Origin: Pseudomonas sp. TH15
GTDB lineage: Bacteria; Pseudomonadota; Gammaproteobacteria; Pseudomonadales; Pseudomonadaceae
DNA: 64,000 nt
Assembly: GCF_016651105.1 (NCBI RefSeq)
Contig: NZ_JAEKEL010000001.1
Span: forward strand, 4,640,001 to 4,704,000
Direction: 5' to 3'
The position numbers and the translations under genes are program-made. The number at the start of each line of letters is the position of its first letter. Within the stretch, counting starts at the first letter, position 1. The notes beneath the pieces are model-generated. The model searched no databases, was not told where the DNA came from, and saw only the letters and a list, made by a program, of their open reading frames with translations. Of the stretch, positions 1-9,843 are shown piece after piece.

Positions 1-6
1 AAAAAG

Positions 7-273
7 ATGAAAGAGGATCTCTCTTTGAGAACATTCGACCTGATCCGTGACGCCGTTTTGCCCGACTTTCGCGAGCGAGTGGCGGAATACCTGGTCCAGT
101 ACGAGACTGTATTGCTAGCCGACGCCCCCGGCGACACCCAGCTGATTCGGGACACAGCCCATCAGCTGCGCGGTTACCTGCGCGGCCTGAACACCACGCG
201 AGTGCTGGGCATGGCGGACTGGGAAGAGCTCGATCGGCGGGTGGTAAACACCTGGCTAGCGCCGCAGCAATGA
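7..273 (+). CDS. Small protein with an HPt-like helix
   Basis: An 88-residue soluble protein that starts almost at the window edge, so its upstream context is unseen. Residues 50-70 contain an AHQLRGYLRG stretch that recalls the His-x-Leu-Lys/Arg-Gly phospho-acceptor helix of histidine phosphotransfer domains. The protein is at the short end for an HPt domain and I see no sensor kinase next to it. The phosphotransfer role is inference from one motif; otherwise this is a hypothetical protein. It lies about 50 bases before the alcohol dehydrogenase on the same strand. Confidence 0.5.
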   Translation: MKEDLSLRTFDLIRDAVLPDFRERVAEYLVQYETVLLADAPGDTQLIRDTAHQLRGYLRGLNTTRVLGMADWEELDRRVVNTWLAPQQ

Positions 274-322
274 CCGACTAGACTTGCCGGGCTGTTTCCG
301 ACTGTCGAACCGGAGGTGCCCC

Positions 323-1350
323 ATGAGCAACACCGAACCCACTACTTTCAACGGCTGGGCGGCCACCGCTGCCGGCGCACCGCTAGAGCGTTACAGCTAC
401 GATCCCGGCGCATTGGGCGAAGAAGACGTCGAAGTCGCCGTGGAATACTGCGGTGTCTGCCACTCGGATCAATCGCTGATCGACAACGACTGGGGCATCA
501 GCCGCTATCCGTTCGTGCCGGGCCACGAAGCGGTCGGCAAGATCGTTCGTATGGGCTCGCAGGTACGTGGCTTGAAAATGGGCCAGCGTGTCGGCATCGG
601 TTGGTACAAGGGCAGTTGCATGCACTGCTCATCCTGCATCTCGGGCTCGCAGCAACTGTGCGGCACCGCGCAGCCGACCATCATCGGCAGTAACGGTGGC
701 TTCGCCGATCGCTTGCGCTCGCACTGGGCCTGGGCGATTCCGGTACCTGACAACCTTGATCCAGCGATGGTTGGGCCATTGTTCTGCGCAGGTTCAACGG
801 TATTCAACCCGTTGCTGCAATTCGGCGTGAAACCCACCGACCGCGTCGGCGTGGTCGGCATCGGCGGCCTTGGCCACTTGGCGCTGCGCTTTCTGAATGC
901 CTGGGGCTGTGAAGTCACCGCGTTTACCTCATCGCTGAACAAGCAGGATGAAGCTAAACGCCTCGGCGCGCACAATGTCGTCGCCTCAACCGACAGCAAT
1001 GCGTTGAAAGCCATTGCCGGTACGCTGGATTTTCTGCTGATCAGTGCCAACGCCGACCTCGACTGGAAGGCCATGCTCGCCACTCTGCGGGCCAATGGGC
1101 GGCTGCATTTCGTCGGCATCGTGCCCAGTGCGATTCCGGTTCACGTGTTCGATCTGATCCCTCAGCAAAATCCCTGTCCGCCTCACCCGTTGGTTCGCCG
1201 GCCACCATGGCGACCATGCTCGAGTTCTGTGCGCGGCATCAGATTCTGCCGCAGGTCGAGATGTTTCCCATGAGTAAGGTCAACGAGGCCGTCGAGCATT
1301 TGCGCAGCGGCAAGGCGCGTTATCGCGTGGTGCTGGACGCCAGTCAGTGA
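323..1350 (+). pseudogene. Zinc-dependent alcohol dehydrogenase, broken by one missing base
   Basis: A medium-chain alcohol dehydrogenase of the cinnamyl-alcohol/YahK type, expected to oxidise alcohols or reduce aldehydes with NAD(P). The ATG at 323 follows a GGAGG-like site. Visible are the catalytic zinc site (YCGVCHSD and GHEAVG), the structural zinc cysteines (CMHCSSCISGSQQLC) and the Rossmann motif GIGGLGHLA. The frame breaks at about 1167-1173, after VHVFDLIPQQN. The downstream frame continues a normal C-terminus (MATMLEFCARHQILPQVEMF) to a stop at 1348. Restoring one base gives about 342 residues, the usual length for the family. The lesion is probably a sequencing artefact, but a recent pseudogene is possible. 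Confidence 0.85.
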
Positions 1351-1489
1351 GCAATCGGCGCGGCGGTTGATGCCGCTCGCGCCCTCCCCCAACGCCAATG
1401 GTCTGCGCGGCAACAAGGCCCCTGCGAAAATCCTTGGCGAACGCTTACAATCGCCCGTCTAACCGCCCACCAGACAGGCCCGCCCAGAA

Positions 1490-2647
1490 ATGCCGCTCGA
1501 CCCTCCGACGATGCTGACCCTCTCCATCGCCCTCGCAGCCGCTGCCGCGCTGTATCTGGCGATCGAGTGGCGGAGCATCCGTGAACCTTCGCTGCTGTTC
1601 TGGAGCGCCGGTTTCGCCACCATCACCGTGGGCTCCACCCTCGCATTGCTGCGCAGTAGCGGCTTTTTGCTGATCGGCATCTGGTTCGCCAACGGCCTGC
1701 TGGTGACCGCACACTTCCTCTTCCTGCTGGGCGTTGCGCGCTTCACGCAGATACGCCTGTCCCGCGGCTGGTACCTTATCTTCCTCACCTGGCTGGTGAT
1801 GTTGTTATTGCCCGACGGGCCACTGTGGTCAAAAGTCATGCTCGCGGCCAACTCGCTGCTGGTGGCGCTGGTGACGCTCAAGGCGAGCACGCTGCTGCGC
1901 CCGCATGGCAAATCGCTGAGTGTGGGCGCGGTGCAACTGCGCTACGTTCTGCTGATTCACGGAAGCTTCTATATCGCCAAGGCCCTGACGGTGGTCATCC
2001 CCGGCACGCTGATCGATCTGGCCGCATTTCGCGGCGAGATCATCCAGATTTCGCTGGTCGAAGGCGCCATGGCAATCATGTTGATCGCGCTGTCGATGAC
2101 CGGCACCGAGCGTTACCGCCGGGAAAAAGAGATCGCGCGCCTCGCCGAACGTGACCCGCTGACCGCCCTCTACAATCGCCGCGCCCTGGAAAAACGCGCT
2201 ACGCGTCTGCTCGCCGACGTCTGCGCAGAACGCCCCGGCGCCCTGCTGCTGATCGACATCGACAACTTCAAACTGGTCAACGACCAATACGGCCACACCG
2301 CGGGCGATCGTCTGTTGATTGCATTGAGCGAAATGATCCGCTCGCTGCTGCCGCGCAATGCATTGACCGCACGCTTGGGCGGCGACGAGTTCGTCATACT
2401 GCTGGGCGGCGCCTCAAGCGAGCGCATCGTCGAGCTGGGCAACAGCCTGCGCGAACAGTTTCTGAGCACCACCTCACAGACATTCCCCACGCCCGAGGCC
2501 GTCACGTTGAGCATCGGCGCCAGTCTGTTCGAGCAACCGCCCGCCAGCCTCACGGCGTTGATCGAACAAGGCGATGTCGCTCTCTACGAGTCCAAACGCG
2601 GCGGTCGCAACCGCCTGCGCCTGACCGGGCTCCCCACACAAGGATGA
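1490..2647 (+). CDS. Membrane-anchored GGDEF diguanylate cyclase
   Basis: A 385-residue protein with about six or seven N-terminal transmembrane helices (residues 8-205) followed by a GGDEF domain (about 220-380). The signature GGDEF is intact after TARL, as are DPLTALYNRRAL at the domain start and the DIDNFKLVND substrate-binding segment, so it should make cyclic di-GMP from GTP at the inner membrane. The inhibitory RxxD site expected five residues before GGDEF is absent (PRNA is found there), so product inhibition is probably weak. A start at 1511 is also possible because the ribosome site is poor. Its stop overlaps a possible start of the following thioesterase gene. Confidence 0.85.
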   Translation: MPLDPPTMLTLSIALAAAAALYLAIEWRSIREPSLLFWSAGFATITVGSTLALLRSSGFLLIGIWFANGLLVTAHFLFLLGVARFTQIRLSRGWYLIFLTWLVMLLLPDGPLWSKVMLAANSLLVALVTLKASTLLRPHGKSLSVGAVQLRYVLLIHGSFYIAKALTVVIPGTLIDLAAFRGEIIQISLVEGAMAIMLIALSMTGTERYRREKEIARLAERDPLTALYNRRALEKRATRLLADVCAERPGALLLIDIDNFKLVNDQYGHTAGDRLLIALSEMIRSLLPRNALTARLGGDEFVILLGGASSERIVELGNSLREQFLSTTSQTFPTPEAVTLSIGASLFEQPPASLTALIEQGDVALYESKRGGRNRLRLTGLPTQG

Positions 2648-2655
2648 CCACAATC

Positions 2656-3150
2656 ATGTCCAGCCTCGACAGTTCTCTGCAAGACAGCGCCGCGCCAGAA
2701 GGCGTTTGCTATGGCTGCGGCAGCAGCAACCCCCATGGATTGCACATTAAAAGCCACTGGCATGAAGATGGCGTGCACGTCCTCGCCGAGCACGTGCCAG
2801 ACGCCAAATACTGCGGCTGGCCCGACCTGGTTTACGGTGGACTGATCGCGATGCTGGTCGATTGCCACTCCAACTGGACGGCGATGGCCTACCACTATCG
2901 CGCCGAACAGCGTGCCCCCGGCAGCCTGCCGCGCATCGACTGCGTGACCGGTAACCTGGGCATCAAATTCATCAAACCGACACCGATGGGCGTACCGTTG
3001 ACCTTGCGGGCCAGAGTTGATGGCGACGTCGGGCGCAAGACTCGGGTGATCTGCGAGGTATATGCAGGGGATGTGCTGACGGCGGTGGGCGATTCAATTT
3101 TTGTGCGCGTGGACACCGGGCAACTGGCAGCGGTTGCGCACGGGCGCTGA
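2656..3150 (+). CDS. PaaI-type hotdog thioesterase
   Basis: A single hotdog-fold domain of about 164 residues, most like PaaI/acyl-CoA thioesterases that hydrolyse acyl- or aryl-CoA esters in the cytoplasm. The hallmarks are the CYGCG-NPHGL segment at the N-terminus, the helix DLVYGGLIAMLVDCHSNW with its Gly-Gly turn, and a C-terminal strand ending in VGDSIFVRV. ATG 2656 was chosen because an AAGGA lies about 10 bases upstream. ATG 2644, which overlaps the cyclase stop, is an in-frame alternative adding four residues. Tight spacing implies co-transcription with the cyclase. The substrate cannot be told from sequence. Confidence 0.8.
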   Translation: MSSLDSSLQDSAAPEGVCYGCGSSNPHGLHIKSHWHEDGVHVLAEHVPDAKYCGWPDLVYGGLIAMLVDCHSNWTAMAYHYRAEQRAPGSLPRIDCVTGNLGIKFIKPTPMGVPLTLRARVDGDVGRKTRVICEVYAGDVLTAVGDSIFVRVDTGQLAAVAHGR

Positions 3151-3191
3151 AACCGGCGCGCTGGTATCTGGCACTCGGTAGCCAAACAAAA

Positions 3192-3212
3192 ACGCTCGCG
3201 ATCAGCGAGCGT
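3192..3212 (-). terminator. Rho-independent terminator, mainly minus strand
   Basis: Perfect 8-bp stem ACGCTCGC/GCGAGCGT with a GATCA loop. Read on the minus strand it is followed by a T-rich tract (TTTTTGTTTGG), as expected for termination of the secreted-protein gene ending at 3244. It may also serve the convergent thioesterase gene. Confidence 0.75.
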
Positions 3213-3243
3213 CTTTGAATACGGATAATCAGGTGAGCCTTTC

Positions 3244-3639
3244 TTACAGACCGACGCGCTTCAAGCCCTGACGCATGCCTTCGTCCGCCTGTTCGCACCA
3301 TTGCTTGAGACTCAGCGACGCCGGCAGGCCGGTTTCGAGCTTCTGGTATTCACCCTCGACCAACACTTCGCCCTTACGGCCTTGCGCTTCGTTCTTGTCG
3401 CCGTCCTTCTTGTTCACTGGACCCGGCATACCCTCAACGAAGGCAGCCATCTTGTCGGCATTCGCAGTGCTGTCGGCTTTGAGGAAACCCTTGTCGACGC
3501 AATGTTTGATCAGCCCGGTGGTGTTACGACCCGAGTCATAAACGCTTTTCAGCGTGGCAGCATCGATTTCTTCGGCATGGGCGAGACTGGACGCGCCGAA
3601 AGCGGCGGTCATTGCGAGGATCAAAGCGGTGTAATTCAT
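3244..3639 (-). CDS. Secreted periplasmic protein of unknown function
   Basis: A 131-residue protein with a clear Sec signal peptide: Met-Asn-Tyr, a hydrophobic stretch to residue 18, and cleavage after AHA. The mature part is hydrophilic, Lys/Glu-rich and contains two cysteines (in KHCVDKG and KQWCEQA) that could form a disulfide. I do not recognise a family. It is monocistronic, with its own terminator at 3192-3212, and convergent with the thioesterase gene. Confidence 0.7.
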   Translation of the reverse strand: MNYTALILAMTAAFGASSLAHAEEIDAATLKSVYDSGRNTTGLIKHCVDKGFLKADSTANADKMAAFVEGMPGPVNKKDGDKNEAQGRKGEVLVEGEYQKLETGLPASLSLKQWCEQADEGMRQGLKRVGL

Positions 3640-3765
3640 ATTTATTCCTTTAAATGTGCAGCCACGGTTTCATTGATGAATTCGTGCGAGCGAATATCCA
3701 ATCGCTCAAGCAAAAAACAAGCGGTATTGCGCAACGATAACGCCGGAGTTTTTGATCTGGCCGCC

Positions 3766-4278
3766 TTACGCTTCAATCGCTAAAAAGAGCGCCTGGTACG
3801 CCTCCACCAGGTCCCCTTGGGTGAACGCTAAGTTGCGTCCACTTGGATTAGGCAAAACCCACACCGGGCAACCACCGAATAATTCGACCTGACGCCCCCA
3901 CGGCACTTGTTTTTGTCCCGACAATGCGGCGTACGCGGCTTTGCCCAGAAACGCCACAAAACGCGGCGCACAGCGTTCGATCTTCGCCTCGAAACTGGCG
4001 GCGACTGCATTGAATTCATGTAGCGCCAATTGATCCGTCCGTGCCGTCGGCCGCCCGACCACCGCCGTCAAACCACAGCGATGGTGCAGAATCGAGCGGT
4101 CGTCCTCCGCGCGGATCTCCTGCGGAGTAAACCCGGCCAGATGCAACGTGCGCCAGAAACGATTGCTGCGGCCGGCAAAGTGATGCCCTTGCGCAGCGGC
4201 CTTGAGCCCCGGATTGATGCCACAGAAAATCACCGAAAGATCATCAGCCAGAATGTCCTCAAGTCCTTCGCCTGCCAT
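3766..4278 (-). CDS. mug: G/U mismatch-specific DNA glycosylase
   Basis: A 170-residue member of the uracil-DNA glycosylase superfamily, Mug/TDG branch, which excises uracil or thymine opposite guanine in base-excision repair. The catalytic-loop motif GINPG is at residues 20-24, and the downstream motif NPSGRN near residue 145 matches the Mug minor-groove loop. Length agrees with E. coli Mug (168). A REP palindrome lies just upstream. It appears monocistronic. Confidence 0.9.
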   Translation of the reverse strand: MAGEGLEDILADDLSVIFCGINPGLKAAAQGHHFAGRSNRFWRTLHLAGFTPQEIRAEDDRSILHHRCGLTAVVGRPTARTDQLALHEFNAVAASFEAKIERCAPRFVAFLGKAAYAALSGQKQVPWGRQVELFGGCPVWVLPNPSGRNLAFTQGDLVEAYQALFLAIEA

Positions 4279-4299
4279 ATCGACTCTCGATTAATCATC

Positions 4300-4475
4300 C
4301 CCCCTCACCCTAACCCTCTCCCAGAGGTAGAGGGGACTGATTGCGGGATATTCAGGATAAACACCGACCTGAACCTGCTCTAGTGAATCCATTATCGACT
4401 CGATCTTTCCGGTCGGTGGATGACGCAGACACTGGCGTCGGCCCCTCTTCCTCCAGGAGAGAGCTGGGGTGAGGG
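4300..4475. repeat. Inverted pair of CCCTCACCC-type REP elements
   Basis: Two imperfect copies of a 35-base REP-like palindrome (4300-4336 and 4441-4475) in opposite orientation about 100 bases apart. Both have the CCCTCACCC/GGGTGAGGG edge and a CTCTCCC core. They fill the gap between mug and the OsmC-YcaO gene; nothing else is seen there. The paired inverted layout is that of a REPIN or bidirectional terminator. Confidence 0.7.
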
Positions 4476-4487
4476 CTTTGCTGCGCG

Positions 4488-6680
4488 CTACTTGAAATTG
4501 GCCCGTGCCGAGTGCAGTTTCTTGTAGCTATCGATCAACCGCAGGTGCCGGTCGAGCCCCTCCAGTTTCATGCTGGTCGGCGTCAAGCCATAGAAGCGTA
4601 CGCTGCCGTCCACCGATCCGATCGCTGCATCCGTGCGCTCGGTGCCAAACATCCGGCGGAAATTGGCCTCGTAGTCTTCCAGTTCCAGGTCTTCGTCCAG
4701 CTTCATCTCCAGCACCACATTGACCGCCTGGTAGAACAAACCACGCTCAACCGTGTTGTCGTTGTACTGCAGGAACATTTCTACCGCCTCTTTCGCCTCT
4801 TCAACTTGCTGCAACGCGAGATAAATCAGCAGCTTCAACTCCAGGATTGTCAGCTGACCCCAAGCCGTATTGTCGTCAAATTCGATGCCGATCAAGCTGG
4901 TGATGTCGGTGTAGTCGTCCAGCTCACTTTCCACCAGACGTTCAACCAGCGCTTGCAGTTCGCTTTCCTCCAGGCGATGCAGGTTCAGGATATCGGCGCG
5001 GAAGAACAGCGCTTTGTTGGTGTTATCCCAGATCAGGTCATCAGCGGGATAGATTTCCGAATAGTCCGGCACGAGGATGCGGCACGCCTTGGCGCCGATA
5101 TGCTCGTAGACGGCCATGTACACTTCCTTGCCCATACCTTTGAGAATGCCGAACAAGGTTGCGGCTTCCTCGGCATTCGAGTTTTCACCCTGGCCGGAGA
5201 AGTCCCACTCCACGAATTCGTAATCCGATTTGGCACTGAAGAAGCGCCACGACACCACGCCGCTGGAGTCGATAAAGTGCTCGACGAAGTTATTTGGCTC
5301 GGTCACCGCATGACCTTCAAAAGTCGGCTGAGGCAGGTCGTTGAGGCCTTCGAAACTGCGGCCCTGCAACAATTCGGTCAGGCTGCGTTCCAGCGCCACT
5401 TCCAGGCTCGGGTGCGCGCCGAACGAGGCGAACACACCGCCGGTACGCGGGTTCATCAGCGTGACGCACATCACCGGGAATTCACCGCCCAAGGACGCAT
5501 CTTTCACCAACACCGGGAACCCTTGCTCTTCCAGCGCCTGAATACCGGCCAGTATCCCGGGATACTTCGCCAGCACATCGGCCGGCACATCCGGCAGTGC
5601 AAATTCGCCTTCGATGATTTCGCGTTTTACCGCGCGCTCGAAGATCTCCGACAGGCACTGCACTTGGGCTTCGGCCAGCGTGTTACCGGCACTCATGCCG
5701 TTGCTCAGGAACAGGTTCTCGATCAGGTTGGACGGGAAATACACCACCGCGCCGTCCGACTGGCGCACGTACGGCAGCGAGCAGATGCCGCGTTCCTCAT
5801 TGCCTGAGTTGGTATCGATCAGGTGGGAGCCACGCAGCTCGCCGTCGCGGTTGTAAATCTTCAGGCAGTACTCGTCGAGAATTTCGGCGGGCAGTGCATC
5901 TTTACGGCCAGGCTTGAACCAACGTTCGTCCGGATAGTGCACAAACGCCGCATTGGCGATGTCTTCGCCCCAGAACTGGTCGTTGTAGAAGAAGTTGCAG
6001 TTCAGACGCTCGATAAACTCGCCCAGCGCCGACGCCAACGCGCCTTCTTTGGTCGCGCCCTTGCCATTGGTGAAACACATCGGCGAGTGCGCGTCGCGGA
6101 TGTGCAGCGACCATACATTGGGAACGATATTGCGCCACGAAGCGATTTCAATCTTCATGCCCAGGTCAGCCAGAATGGCTGACATATTGGCAATGGTCTG
6201 CTCCAGCGGCAGGTCTTTGCCCGCGATATAGGTGCCCGCCGCTGAATTGGAAGCAGGCATCAACAATGCCTGGGCGTCGGCGTCGAGGTTTTCCACTTCT
6301 TCGATCACAAACTCAGGCCCGGCTTGCACCACTTTTTTCACGGTGCAGCGGTCGATGGAACGCAGGATGCCCTGGCGGTCCTTGTCGGAGATGTCCGCAG
6401 GCAGCTCGACCTGAATCTTGAAAATCTGGTTGTAGCGGTTTTCCGGATCAACAATGTTGTTCTGCGACAGGCGGATGTTTTCGGTAGGAATACTGCGAGT
6501 GTCGCAGTACAACTTCACGAAATAAGCCGCACACAAAGCCGATGAAGCGAGAAAGTAATCGAACGGACCAGGTGCCGAGCCATCGCCCTTGTAGCGGATA
6601 GGCTGATCGGCCACGACTGTGAAGTCATCGAACTTTGCTTCAAGCCGAAGGTTGTCGAGAAAGTTGACCTTGATTTCCAT
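4488..6680 (-). CDS. OsmC-YcaO fusion protein
   Basis: A 730-residue cytoplasmic protein. Residues 1-135 resemble an OsmC/Ohr domain (EAKFDDFTVVADQP, PGPFDYFLASSALCAAYFV). The rest is a YcaO domain, an ATP-dependent backbone-activating enzyme, with ATP-binding elements such as ATKEGALASALGEFIERL and ALERSLTELLQGR. The C-terminus is a helical, TPR-like tail (LELKLLIYLALQQVEEAKEA). E. coli YcaO has been linked to RimO-dependent methylthiolation of ribosomal protein S12, so a similar accessory role is likely. No peptide-precursor gene is next to it, arguing against a RiPP cluster. ATG 6680 follows no strong ribosome site. Confidence 0.85.
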   Translation of the reverse strand: MEIKVNFLDNLRLEAKFDDFTVVADQPIRYKGDGSAPGPFDYFLASSALCAAYFVKLYCDTRSIPTENIRLSQNNIVDPENRYNQIFKIQVELPADISDKDRQGILRSIDRCTVKKVVQAGPEFVIEEVENLDADAQALLMPASNSAAGTYIAGKDLPLEQTIANMSAILADLGMKIEIASWRNIVPNVWSLHIRDAHSPMCFTNGKGATKEGALASALGEFIERLNCNFFYNDQFWGEDIANAAFVHYPDERWFKPGRKDALPAEILDEYCLKIYNRDGELRGSHLIDTNSGNEERGICSLPYVRQSDGAVVYFPSNLIENLFLSNGMSAGNTLAEAQVQCLSEIFERAVKREIIEGEFALPDVPADVLAKYPGILAGIQALEEQGFPVLVKDASLGGEFPVMCVTLMNPRTGGVFASFGAHPSLEVALERSLTELLQGRSFEGLNDLPQPTFEGHAVTEPNNFVEHFIDSSGVVSWRFFSAKSDYEFVEWDFSGQGENSNAEEAATLFGILKGMGKEVYMAVYEHIGAKACRILVPDYSEIYPADDLIWDNTNKALFFRADILNLHRLEESELQALVERLVESELDDYTDITSLIGIEFDDNTAWGQLTILELKLLIYLALQQVEEAKEAVEMFLQYNDNTVERGLFYQAVNVVLEMKLDEDLELEDYEANFRRMFGTERTDAAIGSVDGSVRFYGLTPTSMKLEGLDRHLRLIDSYKKLHSARANFK

Positions 6681-6904
6681 GGGGGATTACCAGAATAACG
6701 GGCTAGACGAATTGGCTGCCATTATCCGGCTTTTGCGCGGGAAGTCTTGCCCTTTCGGGATTGGCCGCTGATCGGCGCGCGGCACCCGGGGAGGCAAATC
6801 ACGCGGGTTTCACTACGCTTTCAGTGCAGTTGCCCAGAAGAATCTGAACATTGCGCCCGCGCCGTGGTTCTAGATTCAGAAGACAGCGGATCAAGGACGA
6901 GCAC

Positions 6905-9528
6905 ATGGATCTTTCCAGCTATGCAGCCCCGCTTCCACCGCGCCAGAACGCCGTCACCCGCCGCCTCGCCTTCGCGGTCGGTGCGCTATTTGTCAGCGGT
7001 GTGATTGCCGCAACGGTGGCCTTGCTCGGTATTGCCGAACGCCTCGACAACGACGAAATCAACAAAACCCGCTTTTACTCCGCTCGCGCGCTGGAAAACC
7101 GCATCACTGCCTCGAAAAACTACATCACCAGCTACGCCTACTGGACCACCGCCTACGAGCATTTGAGCGGTCAGGTCGATACTGACTGGGCCTACACCGA
7201 GCAGAACGTCGGCAAGACCCTGTTCACCACCGACGGTTATGACGGCGTCTTCGTGCTGAACCGCGAAGGCACCCGCTATGGTGTGGTGCGCGGGCAAATG
7301 GTCGATGCCGAGCTGTCCGCGTTTGTTCAGGTGAGCGCCAGCGCGTTGCTCGATCAAGTGCTGGGGCAAGCTGACCTGACCAAACCGGTCAGCCGTTATT
7401 CACTGTTCGAGGGTTGGCCGGCGCGGGTGTCGGCGGCGGCGATCATTCCCAACGATGAGCGGCCCCTCGGCGATCCGCAAAAACCTCGGTGCTGGTATTT
7501 GTCGACAAACTCACGCCGACCAAGCTGCGCCTGATCGGCAGCGGTTACGGCTTGAACAACCTGAGCCTGGCACTGGACGAGACGCTCGACCCGCAACGAC
7601 CTCGTGTGCCGCTGGACAACACCGGTTACAGCCTGATCGCTGATCTGGAGCGGCCCGGGCAACATTTATTGTGGTCATTGCTGCCGCCACTGGGCGCAAC
7701 GATAGTGGTACTGATGCTGCTGACCGCGTACTTCTTCCGCCACGCTTTGCGTTCATCGCAGTACGTCGACCAGAGTTTTGCCGTCATGCAAACCGCCAAT
7801 CAAGCATTGGAACACGCCAACCGTGACATCGAGGCGAGCGAAGAGCGCTTTCGTGCAGTGGCGGAAGCGGCGTCGGACTGGATCTGGGAAATTGATCAAC
7901 GCCAGTCCATCACCTACCTGTCCGGGCGATTCAGTGAAGTGACTGGGTTCTCCAATCAGCAATGGGTGGGCCAAAACATCGAGCAACTGCTGTATTGCGA
8001 CACCACGCCCCTGGCACTCTGGTTGAACAAACTGACCGAGCAAGCCGATGTCAGCGACCTGCGTTGTACCTACCGCGATCACACCGGACAACAACGCTAC
8101 TGCCGCGTATCTGCCCGGCCGATTTTCGACCACCACGCCGTCATTGGCTATCGGGGCACCGCCAGCGACATCACCGATGAAGTCGCCGCCCACGCGCAAA
8201 TCCAGCATCTGTCGATGCACGATGCGCTGACCGGTTTGCCCAACCGCAACAAGCTTGCGCGCTACCTTGACGAGGCGTTGCTGCTCAAAGAGTACTCGGC
8301 GCCGCTGACGTTATTGATGCTGGATCTGGACAACTTCAAGCCCATCAATGACTCCCTCGGCCACCCTGCCGGCGATGCGGTGTTGCAGGAGGTCGGCGCC
8401 CGTTTGCGTGAATGCACCCGCGACCATGACATCGTGGCCAGGCTGGGCGGTGATGAATTTGTCGTGGTGCTGCACGGCATGGACAGCCACAGCGAAATCG
8501 ACAAATTCTGTACCCGACTTATCGCCAGCCTGCACCGGCCCATCCCTTATGAAAACCATGCGCTGCATATCGGCGCCAGCATCGGCATAGCCCTCAGCCG
8601 CCGCCAGGGTTACCTGCCCGGCGAATTGATCCGCTGCGCCGACATCGCGCTGTACAAGGCCAAGTCCGACGGTAAAAACACCTGGTGCTATTTCGAAGCG
8701 CACATGAACGACCAGATTCAACAGCGTCGCCAACTGGAAGACGATCTGCGCCTGGCGGTGCAGAACCAGCAGTTTGTACTGCATTACCAGCCGCGCTACA
8801 AAGTCGACGGCAAGGAAATTGTCTCGGTTGAAGCGCTGGTTCGCTGGCAGCATCCGACCCAAGGCCTGCTCGGGCCGGACGTGTTCATTCCCTTGGCCGA
8901 GCAAACCGACCTGATCGTGCCGCTGGGCCGCTGGGTTTTACGCGAAGCCTGCGAAACCGCCCTGACCTGGCCGGCCCACTTACTGTTATCGGTCAACCTT
9001 TCCCCGGCACAATTCGCCCGCAGTGACGTGGTCGAGGATGTCCGCGAGGTGCTGGTCGAAACGCGCTTCCCGGCCAGTCGCCTGGAACTGGAGATTACCG
9101 AAAACGTGATGCTCAACGACATCGACGGCGCCCTCACCACCATGAACGCGCTCAAGGAACTGGGCGTGCGCCTGAACATGGACGACTTCGGGACCGGTTA
9201 TTCCTCACTCGGCTACCTGCGTGCCTACCCGTTCGACGGGATCAAGATCGACAAACGCTTCATCGCCTCGATGAGCAGCGGCGGCAACGACCGCGCGGTG
9301 GTTCAGGCGATCATCGGACTGGGCAAGGCCATGGGTCTGACCGTGACCGCCGAAGGGGTCGAAACCGAAGAGCAACTCAACATTCTGGGCGCAGATCAAT
9401 GTCACGAGGTGCAAGGCTTCTTTATGAGCCGCCCGATCGACAAGGCCGCCTTTACCGATCTGCTGAATAGTTCCAGAGACCCGCGTTCGGCAGGCTCCGC
9501 CACCAGCCGCAAAGGTCGCGTAACCTGA
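6905..9528 (+). pseudogene. CHASE4-PAS-GGDEF-EAL cyclic-di-GMP protein, broken by one missing base
   Basis: Start at 6905 after AAGGA. One N-terminal transmembrane helix, a periplasmic CHASE4 sensor (SYAYWTTAYEHLSGQVDTDW), a second transmembrane helix, a PAS domain, then GGDEF (GGDEF intact, with an RDHD inhibitory site five residues before it) and EAL (EALVRW, ELEITEN, DDFGTGYSSLGYL, KIDKRFI, TAEGVETEEQ all present). Both output domains look catalytically competent. The frame breaks in an A-run at 7479-7483 inside the CHASE4 region. One extra A joins GDPQ to TSVLVFVDKL and gives 874 residues. Most likely an intact gene with a sequence error. Confidence 0.85.
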
Positions 9529-9541
9529 TCAGCCACCAGCG

Positions 9542-9741
9542 CTATTGCGTACCGGTGAAGATACTGCCCGCATCGCGCACCAGCTGGCGCCACTCAGCGC
9601 TGGTGATTAGCCCCTGCTCTTCCATTTCGTCAGCGGCTTTGAGCAACTCGTCATATTGCTCTTCCGGATCCAGGCGCATCTGCGGTTGGGTTGCCAGTTT
9701 GCGCCATGCCGCCAGTGATTGTTTTTTTGCTGATCAAACAT
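9542..9741 (-). pseudogene. Small conserved-looking protein, broken by one missing base
   Basis: ATG at 9741 reads MFDQQK and then loses frame at a run of seven T (9722-9728, plus strand). With eight, it continues as a 66-residue acidic helical protein ending in SIFTGTQ at a stop at 9542. The restored product contains LDPEEQYDELLKAADEMEEQ, typical of a small soluble protein. No family recognised. It is convergent with the cyclic-di-GMP gene and lies downstream of the biosynthetic operon; the 100 bases between 9742 and 9844 hold nothing else. Confidence 0.55.
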
Positions 9742-9843
9742 AGGGACTCTCTCGCGAAGGCTTATTCGGTAGAGAGAGGTACGTTCGCGGCGTTCAGCGC
9801 AATCGACGGATGGCGCCGCGGTGCCTTGCCGTCATGGGTATTT

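Noticed and set aside
505..1119. Long minus-strand frame inside the alcohol dehydrogenase gene
   Set aside because: It is antisense to clear zinc-enzyme coding sequence and has no family-like motif; GC-rich codon bias creates such open frames.
4512..5807. 431-residue plus-strand frame antisense to the OsmC-YcaO gene
   Set aside because: His/Gln-rich, with no motif; a shadow of the real gene.
4488..6680. YcaO as a RiPP (thiazole/oxazole peptide) cluster
   Set aside because: No precursor peptide, dehydrogenase or protease gene nearby, and the OsmC fusion matches the non-RiPP YcaO type.
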